DNA of 64,000 bases from Shinella zoogloeoides (GTDB lineage: Bacteria; Pseudomonadota; Alphaproteobacteria; Rhizobiales; Rhizobiaceae), in the NCBI RefSeq assembly GCF_033705735.1, contig NZ_CP131130.1:1677001-1741000 (forward strand), written 5' to 3'. The position numbers and the translations under genes are program-made. Numbering within the stretch: position 1 is the first letter of the stretch; every line of letters starts with the position of its first letter. The notes beneath the pieces were generated by a model. The model saw only the letters and a list, made by a program, of their open reading frames with translations. It ran no database searches and was not told where the DNA came from. Shown piece after piece: positions 42,219 to 50,008 of the stretch.

Positions 42219-43238
42219 ATGGACACACCGATGAACAAGCAAAACGTCAAGAAGCGCTCTCTCGTTTTCTTCCTCGTGCCCAACTTCTCCATGCTGCCCT
42301 TTTCGGCGGCGATCGAGACGCTGCGCATCGCCAACCGCATGCTCGGCTACGAGGCCTATAGCTGGCGCCTCGCCTCCAGCGACGGCCAGCAGGTGCTGTC
42401 CTCCGCCGGCATCGGCATCGAGGTGAACTCCTCGCTCGCCGACGAGCGCAAGCATCTCGGCGGCGAGAACCGCCCCTCCATGGTACTGGTCTGTTCCGGC
42501 GTCTATGTCGAGGATTTCAACAACAAGTCGGTCAATGCCTGGCTGCGCGAGGTCTATAATCGCGGCGTCGCCGTCGGGTCGCTCTGTACCGGCGCCCATG
42601 TGCTGGCCCAGGCGGGCCTGCTCGCGGGCAAGCGCTGTGCGATCCACTGGGAGAACCTGCCGGGCTTCGCCGAGGCCTTCCCGCAGGCCGACGTCTATGC
42701 CGACCTCTACGAGATCGACGGCAATATCTATACCTGCGCCGGCGGCACCGCCTCGCTCGACATGATGCTGAACCTCATCGACGAGGATTTCGGCGAGAAC
42801 CTCGTCAACCGCGTCTGCGAGCAGGCCCTGACCGACCGCGTGCGCGGCCCGCACGACCGCCAGCGCCTGCCGCTGCGCGCCCGCCTCGGCGTACAGAACG
42901 CCAAGGTGCTGTCGATCATCGAACTGATGGAGAAGAACCTCTCCGAGCCCCTCTCCCTGCTCGATATCGCCGACGGCGCCGACCTGTCGCGCCGCCAGAT
43001 CGAACGGCTCTTCCGCCAGGAAATGGGCCGCTCGCCCGCCCGCTACTATCTCGAGATCAGGCTCGACCGCGCGCGCCACCTGCTCGTTCAGTCATCCATG
43101 CCGGTGGTGGAAGTGGCGGTTGCCTGCGGCTTCGTCTCCGCCTCGCACTTCTCCAAGTGTTATCGCGAACTCTACAACCGCTCGCCCCAGCAGGAGCGCG
43201 CCGAGCGCAAGCTGACCCTTTCGGCCATCGCGCGCTGA
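42219..43238 (+). CDS. GlxA-family AraC-type transcriptional regulator
   Basis: A 339-aa protein. The N-terminal DJ-1/PfpI-like domain (about 12-180) has the nucleophile-elbow text VGSLCTGAHVLAQAGLL and the conserved CAIHWENLPGF. The C-terminal AraC HTH pair (about 235-330) includes SLLDIADGADLSRRQIERLF and VEVAVACGFVSASHFSKCYRELY. Relatives regulate carnitine, arginine or choline catabolism. The start at 42219 gives MDTPMNKQNVKKR; an ATG four codons on (42231) is equally possible as neither has a strong Shine-Dalgarno. Confidence 0.9.
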   Translation: MDTPMNKQNVKKRSLVFFLVPNFSMLPFSAAIETLRIANRMLGYEAYSWRLASSDGQQVLSSAGIGIEVNSSLADERKHLGGENRPSMVLVCSGVYVEDFNNKSVNAWLREVYNRGVAVGSLCTGAHVLAQAGLLAGKRCAIHWENLPGFAEAFPQADVYADLYEIDGNIYTCAGGTASLDMMLNLIDEDFGENLVNRVCEQALTDRVRGPHDRQRLPLRARLGVQNAKVLSIIELMEKNLSEPLSLLDIADGADLSRRQIERLFRQEMGRSPARYYLEIRLDRARHLLVQSSMPVVEVAVACGFVSASHFSKCYRELYNRSPQQERAERKLTLSAIAR

Positions 43239-43244
43239 TCTAAA

Positions 43245-43289
43245 GCATGTCGCGCAAAAGTGTGCAGCGGCTTTGCGATAACGACATGC
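43245..43289. repeat. Dispersed rhizobial dyad repeat
   Basis: GCATGTCG-CGCAAAA at 43245-43259 is mirrored by TTTGCG ... CGACATGC at 43272-43289 with an 11-nt centre. This text is a widespread intergenic repeat in Rhizobiaceae. Confidence 0.65.
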
Positions 43290-43311
43290 GAAAAATCAGC
43301 TGGTCAAAGCG

Positions 43312-43330
43312 CCCCGCCTCGAAGGCGGGG
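43312..43330. terminator. GC-rich hairpin between convergent genes
   Basis: CCCCGCCT-CGA-AGGCGGGG, an 8-bp perfect stem directly before the stop of the GGDEF gene. No long T run, so termination strength is uncertain. Confidence 0.45.
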
Positions 43331-44653
43331 TCAGCTGGCAAGCGCGTTCATCAGCGACAGTTCAGAGAAGACGCGGTTCCGCCCGGCATGCTTGGCCATG
43401 TAGAGGAACTGGTCGGCGGCGTTGAGATAGTTGTCGAAGGTTTCCCGCACGGAAATGGCGGCAAGGCCTGCCGAGACGGTGATCGTCAGCGGCTCGCCGT
43501 CCGCGCTGATCGGCTGGGCGGCAAGCTCCGTGCGCAGCCGCTCGCAATAATCGAGCGCCTCCTCGAGCCCCAGCCCGTGGAAGATGATGCCGAACTCCTC
43601 GCCGCCGAGGCGCGCGAGAAGATGACGGTCGCCGACCCGATGCTTGAGGCGGCGCGACACGGCCTTCAGCACGACGTCGCCGACCTCGTGGCCATAGGTA
43701 TCGTTGAGGCGCTTGAAATGGTCGATGTCGAGGATGGCGATGGACATCTGCTCGCCGCGCCGCAGCGCCTGGTCGACGAGCCGCGGGCCGGCCTCGAAGA
43801 AATAGCGGCGATTGTAGATGTCCGTCAGGTAGTCCCGCGCGGCGATGCGATGGAGCGACTGCACGCGCTTCTGGATGGCGGCCACATGGAAGATGCGGCT
43901 GTTGAACTCTTCGACCAGGAACGGCTTCTGGATATATTCGTCGCCGCCCGCCCGCAGGAACCGCGCGGCGACCATCCGGTCCTCCGACTTCGCGAGCCCC
44001 ACGACACGCACGGTATCGTCCCCGTGCCGCTTGCGGATTTCCTGCAGCAGCGTGAAGCCGTCCATGTCGGAGAGATCGAGATCCGTGACGACGAGGTCGA
44101 TGCCGCCATAGCTGTCGAGCGCTTCCAGCGCCGCCGCCCCGGTTTCGACCGCGACGATCTGGAAACGCTGCTTGGCGATGAGGCTTACCTGCTGCTGCAG
44201 GCTTTCCGGCTCGGAATCGACGATAAGGACCTGCGTCTTGCCGCTCGTCAGGATGCGGTCGACCGCGAGCACGAGCTGCTGCATGGCCGCCGGACTGTCC
44301 TTGACGACATAGTCGAGCACGTTCTTGGCCAGGATGGCGTCACGCGTCGTATCGCTGAAGGAGCCGGTGAAGACCAGCGGCGCGATGCCCTTGGAGATCA
44401 CGTAATCGAGCGCTTCGCAATTGGGCGCGTCGGGCAGGTTGAGGTCGAGCACGGCAAGCGCGAATTCCGGCGCTTCCGACTGGAAGATCGCCCGCACCGC
44501 CGCCATGCTGGGGCAATGGGTGACGGAAAGGCCGAGCTCGGTCTCCAGGCGGTATTTCAGCGCCGTGGAGAACATGCGCGAATCCTCCACGAGCAGCACC
44601 TGCTGGCCGGAATGGCGCAGAAATGCAGGTCCCCGCTGCGAATTCGGTTCCAC
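43331..44653 (-). CDS. Diguanylate cyclase with tandem receiver domains (PleD-like)
   Basis: About 440 aa. Two receiver domains: the first has Asp in AVLDLNLPDAPN and the switch/lysine text VVKDS; the second has VVTDLDLSDMDGF and IQKPF. The GGDEF domain has RDYLTDIYNRRYF and the catalytic signature RLGGEEF, an active variant. The product makes cyclic di-GMP in response to phosphorylation. There is no ATG near the expected start; GTG at 44653 with AGGTGGG upstream is preferred, while TTG at 44719 is the limit of the open frame. The next gene upstream on this strand is a receiver-only homologue. Confidence 0.87.
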   Translation of the reverse strand: MEPNSQRGPAFLRHSGQQVLLVEDSRMFSTALKYRLETELGLSVTHCPSMAAVRAIFQSEAPEFALAVLDLNLPDAPNCEALDYVISKGIAPLVFTGSFSDTTRDAILAKNVLDYVVKDSPAAMQQLVLAVDRILTSGKTQVLIVDSEPESLQQQVSLIAKQRFQIVAVETGAAALEALDSYGGIDLVVTDLDLSDMDGFTLLQEIRKRHGDDTVRVVGLAKSEDRMVAARFLRAGGDEYIQKPFLVEEFNSRIFHVAAIQKRVQSLHRIAARDYLTDIYNRRYFFEAGPRLVDQALRRGEQMSIAILDIDHFKRLNDTYGHEVGDVVLKAVSRRLKHRVGDRHLLARLGGEEFGIIFHGLGLEEALDYCERLRTELAAQPISADGEPLTITVSAGLAAISVRETFDNYLNAADQFLYMAKHAGRNRVFSELSLMNALAS

Positions 44654-44790
44654 TCCCACCTCGTCCAATACCCCGTATTGCTCCCGTTGGGCCGCATTAC
44701 AAACCAGCGGTTTTACCAAGTGGTTAACTCGCCGGGAAATATCTCACGTAACGTGAGGACAGTCTTGGGTGAATATGGCCTGCGCGCCGG

Positions 44791-45618
44791 TCAGCTCGCC
44801 AACTTGAGCTGCGCCGACCGGATCTGCGCGAGGGTATCGAGGTTCTGGTTGACGCGACAGTAGAATTCCTCGTCGATGAAGGGGCGCATGATGAAATCGT
44901 TGCCGCCGGCCTTCAGGAAGCGGGCGGAGAGCAGCCGGTCCGTCGAGGACGAGATGCCGATGATGCGCAGCTGGTGCGATCCGACCGTGCCGCGAATGCG
45001 CCGCGTCAGCTCGAAACCGTCGATATCCGGCATATTGTAGTCGGTAATCATCAGGCCGATATCGGGATTGGCCTTGAGCAACGCCAGCGCGCTTGCCCCG
45101 TTCTCCGCCGTGCTGACGCGGAAATTGTAGCGCTTGAGGCGCGTCGAAAGCAGCGCCCGCGCCGTCGCGCTGTCGTCGACGATCAGCACATGGTGCTGGT
45201 GATTGGTCAGGAACCGGCAGACGGACTCGGCCAGCATGTCGACCGCGAAGACATTGTCCTTGATGATGTAATCGACGATTTCCTTCGACAGCAACTGGTC
45301 GCGCGTCGCCTGCTGGAACGTGCCGGTGAAGACGATCGTCGGAATGGAAAGGTCGACCAGATAGTTCAGCGCCTCGCCGTTCTCGGCGCCCGGCAGGTTG
45401 ATATTGGAGATCGCCAACGTGATCTTCTCGCTGGACTTGTCATAGGCCAGTTCCAGCTCCTCGAAGCTGCGGCAAATCTCGACATCGAGGCCGAGAAGCT
45501 CCTTCAGCCGCTTGGAGATCATGGACGTGAAGACATTGGAGTCTTCGGCAACAAGAATACGATGATGCGAAAGAGACGCGCCGGAATATTGCATTCCGGA
45601 AATGCCGATAAACGCCAT
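44791..45618 (-). CDS. Tandem-receiver response regulator without output domain
   Basis: A 275-aa protein of two receiver domains only. In the first, the phosphorylatable Asp is replaced (AISNINLPGAENG, Asn for Asp) while VVFTG-type switch text and IKDN remain. In the second the site is intact (MITDYNMPDIDGF, with MRPF supplying the lysine region as arginine-proline). It parallels the receiver half of the downstream diguanylate cyclase (same order and spacing), suggesting duplication. Probably an adaptor or phosphate sink of the same pathway. Start at 45618 gives MAFIGISGMQYSG. Confidence 0.87.
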   Translation of the reverse strand: MAFIGISGMQYSGASLSHHRILVAEDSNVFTSMISKRLKELLGLDVEICRSFEELELAYDKSSEKITLAISNINLPGAENGEALNYLVDLSIPTIVFTGTFQQATRDQLLSKEIVDYIIKDNVFAVDMLAESVCRFLTNHQHHVLIVDDSATARALLSTRLKRYNFRVSTAENGASALALLKANPDIGLMITDYNMPDIDGFELTRRIRGTVGSHQLRIIGISSSTDRLLSARFLKAGGNDFIMRPFIDEEFYCRVNQNLDTLAQIRSAQLKLAS

Positions 45619-45749
45619 GATATGCCTTCATAATATGGATTTTCCCCAGCTTAAGGCGTAACGGCAACCCTTTGCCAAAGCGTTAAATTCAGAAGGCATG
45701 AAAACACGGGGAAGCAGAATTGGCCCAACACCCGGACCAGCCTTCCGTA

Positions 45750-45784
45750 TAAAGTAAAACGGCGCAGTTCTTCTTCCGCGCCGT
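45750..45784 (-). terminator. Terminator for the small periplasmic protein gene
   Basis: On the minus strand ACGGCGC and GCGCCGT (45759-45765 and 45778-45784) form a 7-bp stem with a 12-nt loop, followed by TTTACTTT. Confidence 0.6.
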
Positions 45785-45808
45785 CGTCATGAAATCAGGA
45801 TTCCGGGT

Positions 45809-46072
45809 TTACTTGACCGAGGCGGCCCCGCCCTCGATCTCGACATTCTCGCCGCCATTGAGCGCGATGCGGTCGCCGTTCGGCAGGGTGACGAAGCAGC
45901 CGGAGGGGCAGATCGTCTCGGTCGCGCCGGGCTCCAGCGCGATTTCCATGCGGCTGCCGCCTTCGACGACCACGAGCACCTGCGTATCGGCATCCTTGTT
46001 GGTCACGGAGGCAGCCACGGCCGGAGCGGACATCGCAGCCGACACAAGCAGCATCATGATCATTCGCTTCAT
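45809..46072 (-). CDS. Small secreted hypothetical protein (87 aa)
   Basis: A signal peptide (about residues 1-21, MKRMIMMLLVSAAMSAPAVA) precedes a 66-aa beta-rich acidic domain: TQVLVVVEGGSRMEIALEPG, then two cysteines in ETICPSGCFVTLPNG, likely a disulphide. No named family recognised. The ATG at 46072 is chosen for the signal peptide; the upstream frame (24 codons) is arginine-rich and lacks it. Confidence 0.75.
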   Translation of the reverse strand: MKRMIMMLLVSAAMSAPAVAASVTNKDADTQVLVVVEGGSRMEIALEPGATETICPSGCFVTLPNGDRIALNGGENVEIEGGAASVK

Positions 46073-46215
46073 TTTTGCCCGGCGCCGAGCGCCGCCCCTG
46101 TTCAAGCCCGAGGGAACACTAACGTTCCCCGATCGGATTTGCATGTGTTTTATGGGGCAAGTGCTGAATGCAGCGTGAATGCGGCGTTCATGTGCCGGAA
46201 ATCGGGCAAGCTGTC

Positions 46216-48729
46216 TCAGGCCGGCGGCGCCTCTCCGTCAGGCTTGCCGCGGCGCCGGGCCGGCGCGGGGCGAACCTTTTCCGTCGCCTGGTCGAGAAGC
46301 GCGGAGATGAGCTCGGCTCCCTCCTTCGAAATCTTGACCGGCACTTCCGGCGCGGCCGGTGCGCCGATGGCGATGCCTTCCGCGCGCAGTCGCTCAAGAA
46401 TGGCCGCCCGTAGCTCCGATTTGACGCCGGTGCCGTTGAGAATATCCGCAAGAAAGGCGCGGATCTCGAAATCCAGCGTCGCGGCGGAAAATGCCTGGAA
46501 CACGACCACCGGCTCGGGATTGCGCAGCAGCCCCTGCTGCGCCCGCACCACTTCGGTCAGGACCGCCTGCACGCGATGCGGATCGTTGCCACCATGCACG
46601 CTGATCGCCACCTCCACGCGGCCGAGCTTGTTGCGATGCGTCCAGTTGCCGACCTGCCCGTTGATCAGCACGGAATTCGGCACGATGACCGTCTGGCGCT
46701 GGAAGGTCTCGATCTCCGTGGCGCGCACCGAGATGCGGCGCACGAAGCCTTCCGTCGTGCCGGCCACCACCCAGTCACCCACCTTGAAGGGCCGCTCGGC
46801 CAGGAGGATCAGGCCCGAGACGAAATTCGACACGATGTTCTGAAGGCCGAAACCGATACCGAGCGAGAGGGCACCGGCGACGAGCGCGAGGCTGGAAAGG
46901 TTGATGCCCGCCGCCGAGATGCCGATGAGGCCGGCCAGCGCCACGCCCGCATAGCCGACCGCGGTGCGGACCGAGTTGCGCACGCCGGCATCGACCTGGC
47001 TGCGCGCCAGCACATTGCCGTCCACCCATTTCTGGAACCAGCGCGTGACGACGAGGCCGATGACGAACAGCAGGATGCCCGCGAGGATGCCGATCAGCGA
47101 GATGGTGATCGTGCCGATGCGGATTTCCGTGAAGATGCGATAGGTCCAGGATTCGATGTCCGCAACCTGGAAGCCCCATTGCAGCAGGATGAGCGGCACG
47201 AAGAAGACGAAGAGCAGCAGATAGATCGCCAGCCCCGCCGCAAGCCCGATCTGGTCGAGCGCGACCTGGCTGAGGCCGAAGCGCTCTTCCATCCGCTTGC
47301 CGACCGCCGTTTCCGCGAAGGCGTTGGGCCCGGAAACGGCGCGGCCGGACAGGAAGCCGATATACATCGTCACCACCACCGCGCCCGTCACGACGATCTG
47401 GGTGGCGACGAACCGGGCCATGCCGACATAGCCGAGCAGCGCCGAGAAGATGAGGCCGAGGCCGATCAGGATCAGGAAAACGAAGATCGAGCGCGGCCAG
47501 GGCCGCCCCTGCGAGCCGGGCATTTCACCCTGCCGCAGCACCGGCTTGATGAAGGCGGTCACCACCAGCAGGGCGCCGATGACGATGGAGGCGAAGAAGC
47601 TCTTCACCACCGTCAGAACCACCGGCGAGCCGAGCACCTCGCTGATCGTGCCGAGGAAGAAATCCGCGCCGTTGACGATGGCCATGCCGAAGATCAGCAA
47701 CCAGAGAAGCCGGGCGCCCCGGTCGGAAACCCGCACCAGCCGCCAGTGGCCATCCCCCGGCGACAGCACCGCATTGGCGAGCTGCGCGACGAAATAGATG
47801 GCAACCGTCACGCCGAGCGCCACTGCGACCAGCGGCGCGATATCGCTCCGCAGCACCTTGAACGCGTCGAGGAAGAAGTAGCTGGCCCCCGCGAAGGCGC
47901 CGGCCGCCGTCGTCGGCAGCACCGTCGACCAGAAGGCGACGGAAAGGCGGGTAATATAGTGCGGCTTCTCCTGCCGGGCGGCACGCGTGATATAGGGCGA
48001 GAACAGCCGGTAGCTGCCGGAAAGCAGGATGAGCGCGGCCAGCAGCGACAGGGTGACCGCGCCCAGAAGCTGCATGCGCTTGTATTTCCAGACGAACTGC
48101 GTCCAGGCGGTGGCCGTGCGGCGAAGCGTCTGCGTCTCGTCGGCAAGGGCGCCGGAGGCTTCGGTAAAGAGCGTGGAGCTGATTTCGGTGCGCTTGAGGA
48201 TCGCATCGGTGAAGAGTTGCCGGCGGATCTCGGTGACGCGGTTGGAGAGCTTCGTTGCCTCGATGGAGAGGTTCTCCGCCTCCCCGGTCAGCGCATTGAT
48301 CTCGTTGCGCTCGGCCGCCAGTTTCTTGCGCTCGGCGACGACGACATCCGCCTCGGCCGGCGCGCCTTCGGCCGGCGGATCGCCAAGCTCCGTCTGGCGC
48401 GCCTTGATCGCCTCCAGCCGCGGCCGCGTCGCGACGGATATGGCAATGATCGACCGGTTCAGCGCCTCGACCTCGACCTTCAGGTCGACGAGGCGCGTAT
48501 CGTCATCCTTGAACTTCTCGACCCGCTCGCGAATGGAGGCGAGCTGCTGGCCGGCCTTGTCGAGATCGGCGCTCGCCTGCTGCAATTGCGTCGTCGCATC
48601 GGCGGCGGGCGCGGCCGCCGTCTGCGCGGAGACAGGCGAAACCGCAAGCAGCAGCACCACGAAAAACATGGAGAGAAGGCGGAGTATAGGCAAAGGCCCC
48701 TCGCTGAAAGAACGACGCATCGCGATCAT
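46216..48729 (-). CDS. MscS-family mechanosensitive channel with DUF3772 N-terminal domain
   Basis: About 837 aa. A signal peptide (ending SPVSAQ) precedes a periplasmic coiled-coil DUF3772 region (about 40-190: LDKAGQQLASIRERVEKFKDDDTR). About ten membrane helices follow, then a MscS core: the pore helix region ALSLGIGFGLQNIVSNFVSGLILLAERP and beta domain VGDWVVAGTTEGFVRRISVRATEIETFQRQTVIVPNS. It would open under membrane tension to release solutes. Several in-frame ATGs exist (48765, 48753, 48729, 48720); 48729 or 48720 best precede the signal peptide. The C-terminal tail is basic and proline-rich. Confidence 0.9.
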   Translation of the reverse strand: MIAMRRSFSEGPLPILRLLSMFFVVLLLAVSPVSAQTAAAPAADATTQLQQASADLDKAGQQLASIRERVEKFKDDDTRLVDLKVEVEALNRSIIAISVATRPRLEAIKARQTELGDPPAEGAPAEADVVVAERKKLAAERNEINALTGEAENLSIEATKLSNRVTEIRRQLFTDAILKRTEISSTLFTEASGALADETQTLRRTATAWTQFVWKYKRMQLLGAVTLSLLAALILLSGSYRLFSPYITRAARQEKPHYITRLSVAFWSTVLPTTAAGAFAGASYFFLDAFKVLRSDIAPLVAVALGVTVAIYFVAQLANAVLSPGDGHWRLVRVSDRGARLLWLLIFGMAIVNGADFFLGTISEVLGSPVVLTVVKSFFASIVIGALLVVTAFIKPVLRQGEMPGSQGRPWPRSIFVFLILIGLGLIFSALLGYVGMARFVATQIVVTGAVVVTMYIGFLSGRAVSGPNAFAETAVGKRMEERFGLSQVALDQIGLAAGLAIYLLLFVFFVPLILLQWGFQVADIESWTYRIFTEIRIGTITISLIGILAGILLFVIGLVVTRWFQKWVDGNVLARSQVDAGVRNSVRTAVGYAGVALAGLIGISAAGINLSSLALVAGALSLGIGFGLQNIVSNFVSGLILLAERPFKVGDWVVAGTTEGFVRRISVRATEIETFQRQTVIVPNSVLINGQVGNWTHRNKLGRVEVAISVHGGNDPHRVQAVLTEVVRAQQGLLRNPEPVVVFQAFSAATLDFEIRAFLADILNGTGVKSELRAAILERLRAEGIAIGAPAAPEVPVKISKEGAELISALLDQATEKVRPAPARRRGKPDGEAPPA

Positions 48730-48777
48730 GCGATTCCGCACTCTTCTAGCCATGAATGCGGCCATTTTAAACTGGTG

Positions 48778-49335
48778 CTAGAATCCGGCGCCCGGCTCCG
48801 CGAGATAAGCCTCCTCATGATGGGTCGAGACCCGCCCGAGGAAGGCATTGCGGTGGGGGAAGCGGCCATATTCCGCAATGACGTCCCGATGCCGCACCGC
48901 ATAGTCGAGATACATCTCGTCGCCATGCGCCTCGAACAGCGAAACGCAGAGGTCCTGGTCGGCAAGGTCCTCGGAATGTTCGAAGGGCATGTAGAAGAAA
49001 TGCCGGCGCCCATAGTCCACCAGCTTGTCGGCCCCCGCCTCCAGCGCGAGCCGCGCCTCGCGTCGGGCGATCCAGTCTGTGGCGAAGGCCATCGGCGAGG
49101 CGCGATACATGTTGCGGGGAAACTGGTCGAGCACGATGATCGCCGCAAGCCGCGCCTCGGGGCTCGCCCGCCATTCCGGCGACACTTCGCGGGAAAGGGC
49201 AAGATGCGTGGCGGCGAACTGCTCGCGCACCCGCCCATCGAGCTCCGGCGTCCCCTGCCACCAGTCCTTCGCCGTCAGGGTCTCGCACCAATAGCCGACA
49301 ACCTCTTCCGGCCGCCTGATCGCATCATAGCTCAT
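48778..49335 (-). CDS. DUF924 family protein
   Basis: A 185-aa soluble helical protein with the DUF924 hallmarks: VVGYWCETLTAKDWWQ at the N-terminus, IIVLDQFPRNMYRASPMAFATD near 67, RHFFYMPFEHSEDLADQD near 111 and GRFPHRNAFLGRVSTHHE near 156. Family function is unknown; the TPR-like fold is reported. The gene stands alone between the MscS channel and the divergent cupin. Confidence 0.9.
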   Translation of the reverse strand: MSYDAIRRPEEVVGYWCETLTAKDWWQGTPELDGRVREQFAATHLALSREVSPEWRASPEARLAAIIVLDQFPRNMYRASPMAFATDWIARREARLALEAGADKLVDYGRRHFFYMPFEHSEDLADQDLCVSLFEAHGDEMYLDYAVRHRDVIAEYGRFPHRNAFLGRVSTHHEEAYLAEPGAGF

Positions 49336-49510
49336 CCCAAAACCTCCATTCGTCCTAGCCGCAATATGGCGTTATCCCGGGGCATGGCAAGCGCAAGGCG
49401 AAACGGCAGCCGCGTGCACGGACGAAGCCGTTAAAATCTTAGCTTTCCCTTCAACCGATTGCTGATTCCCACGCGCTATCCTCCGCCCGGCAAAGATGGA
49501 TGGAGTTCCG

Positions 49511-50008
49511 ATGAACTGGCAATTTGTTACCGCGACCGCAGCGATCGCAACTTCCCTCTACAGGGGCTACGCACCGATGCGTCCGGAGCCGGACACCTTC
49601 GTCGCCGCTGGTCCCGATACCTTGCCGATGGTGTCACGGCCGATCAATCCCGACTGGATACTGTCCGGCAACCCGGTCGCCCGCGCCGCCTTCCACTCCC
49701 AGCCGGCGGACAAATGCGCCTCGACGGTGGTCTGGGATTGCACGGCCGGCGAGTTTCGCTGGTTCTTCGGCTGGGATGAAATGGTCGTGATTCTCGAAGG
49801 CGAGGTCCATGTGACCGCCGAGGACGGCAGCGCCCGCACCCTGGCCGTCGGAGACGTCGCCTATTTCCGCGCGGGCAGCTGGGCGACCTGGCGCATCGAC
49901 CGCTATGTCAGGAAAGCCGCCGTCACGCGCCGCCCCTTCCCGCTTCCCCTGTCGCTGTTCTACCGGGTCCTCGGGCGGTTGCGCTCCGTGGTCAAGCACG
50001 GGCTTTAA
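49511..50008 (+). CDS. Cupin-domain protein (DUF861-like)
   Basis: A 165-aa protein with a cupin_3 fold. The conserved text is STVVWDCTAGEFRWFFGWDEMVVILEGEVHVTAEDG and LAVGDVAYFRAGSWATWRI, the 'W...DE.V.ILEG...' pattern of the ureidoglycine-aminohydrolase-type cupins. Most metal ligand histidines of that family are missing, so catalysis is doubtful. ATG 49511 follows GGAG at 5 nt. It ends 4 bp into the stop region of the convergent tandem hydrolase. Possibly a binding or sensory protein for the polysaccharide locus. Confidence 0.82.
   Translation: MNWQFVTATAAIATSLYRGYAPMRPEPDTFVAAGPDTLPMVSRPINPDWILSGNPVARAAFHSQPADKCASTVVWDCTAGEFRWFFGWDEMVVILEGEVHVTAEDGSARTLAVGDVAYFRAGSWATWRIDRYVRKAAVTRRPFPLPLSLFYRVLGRLRSVVKHGL

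Noticed and set aside
46576..49434. 952-codon open frame on the plus strand
   Set aside because: Antisense to the MscS channel and DUF924 genes. Its Asp/Arg/His-rich composition is typical of a shadow frame.
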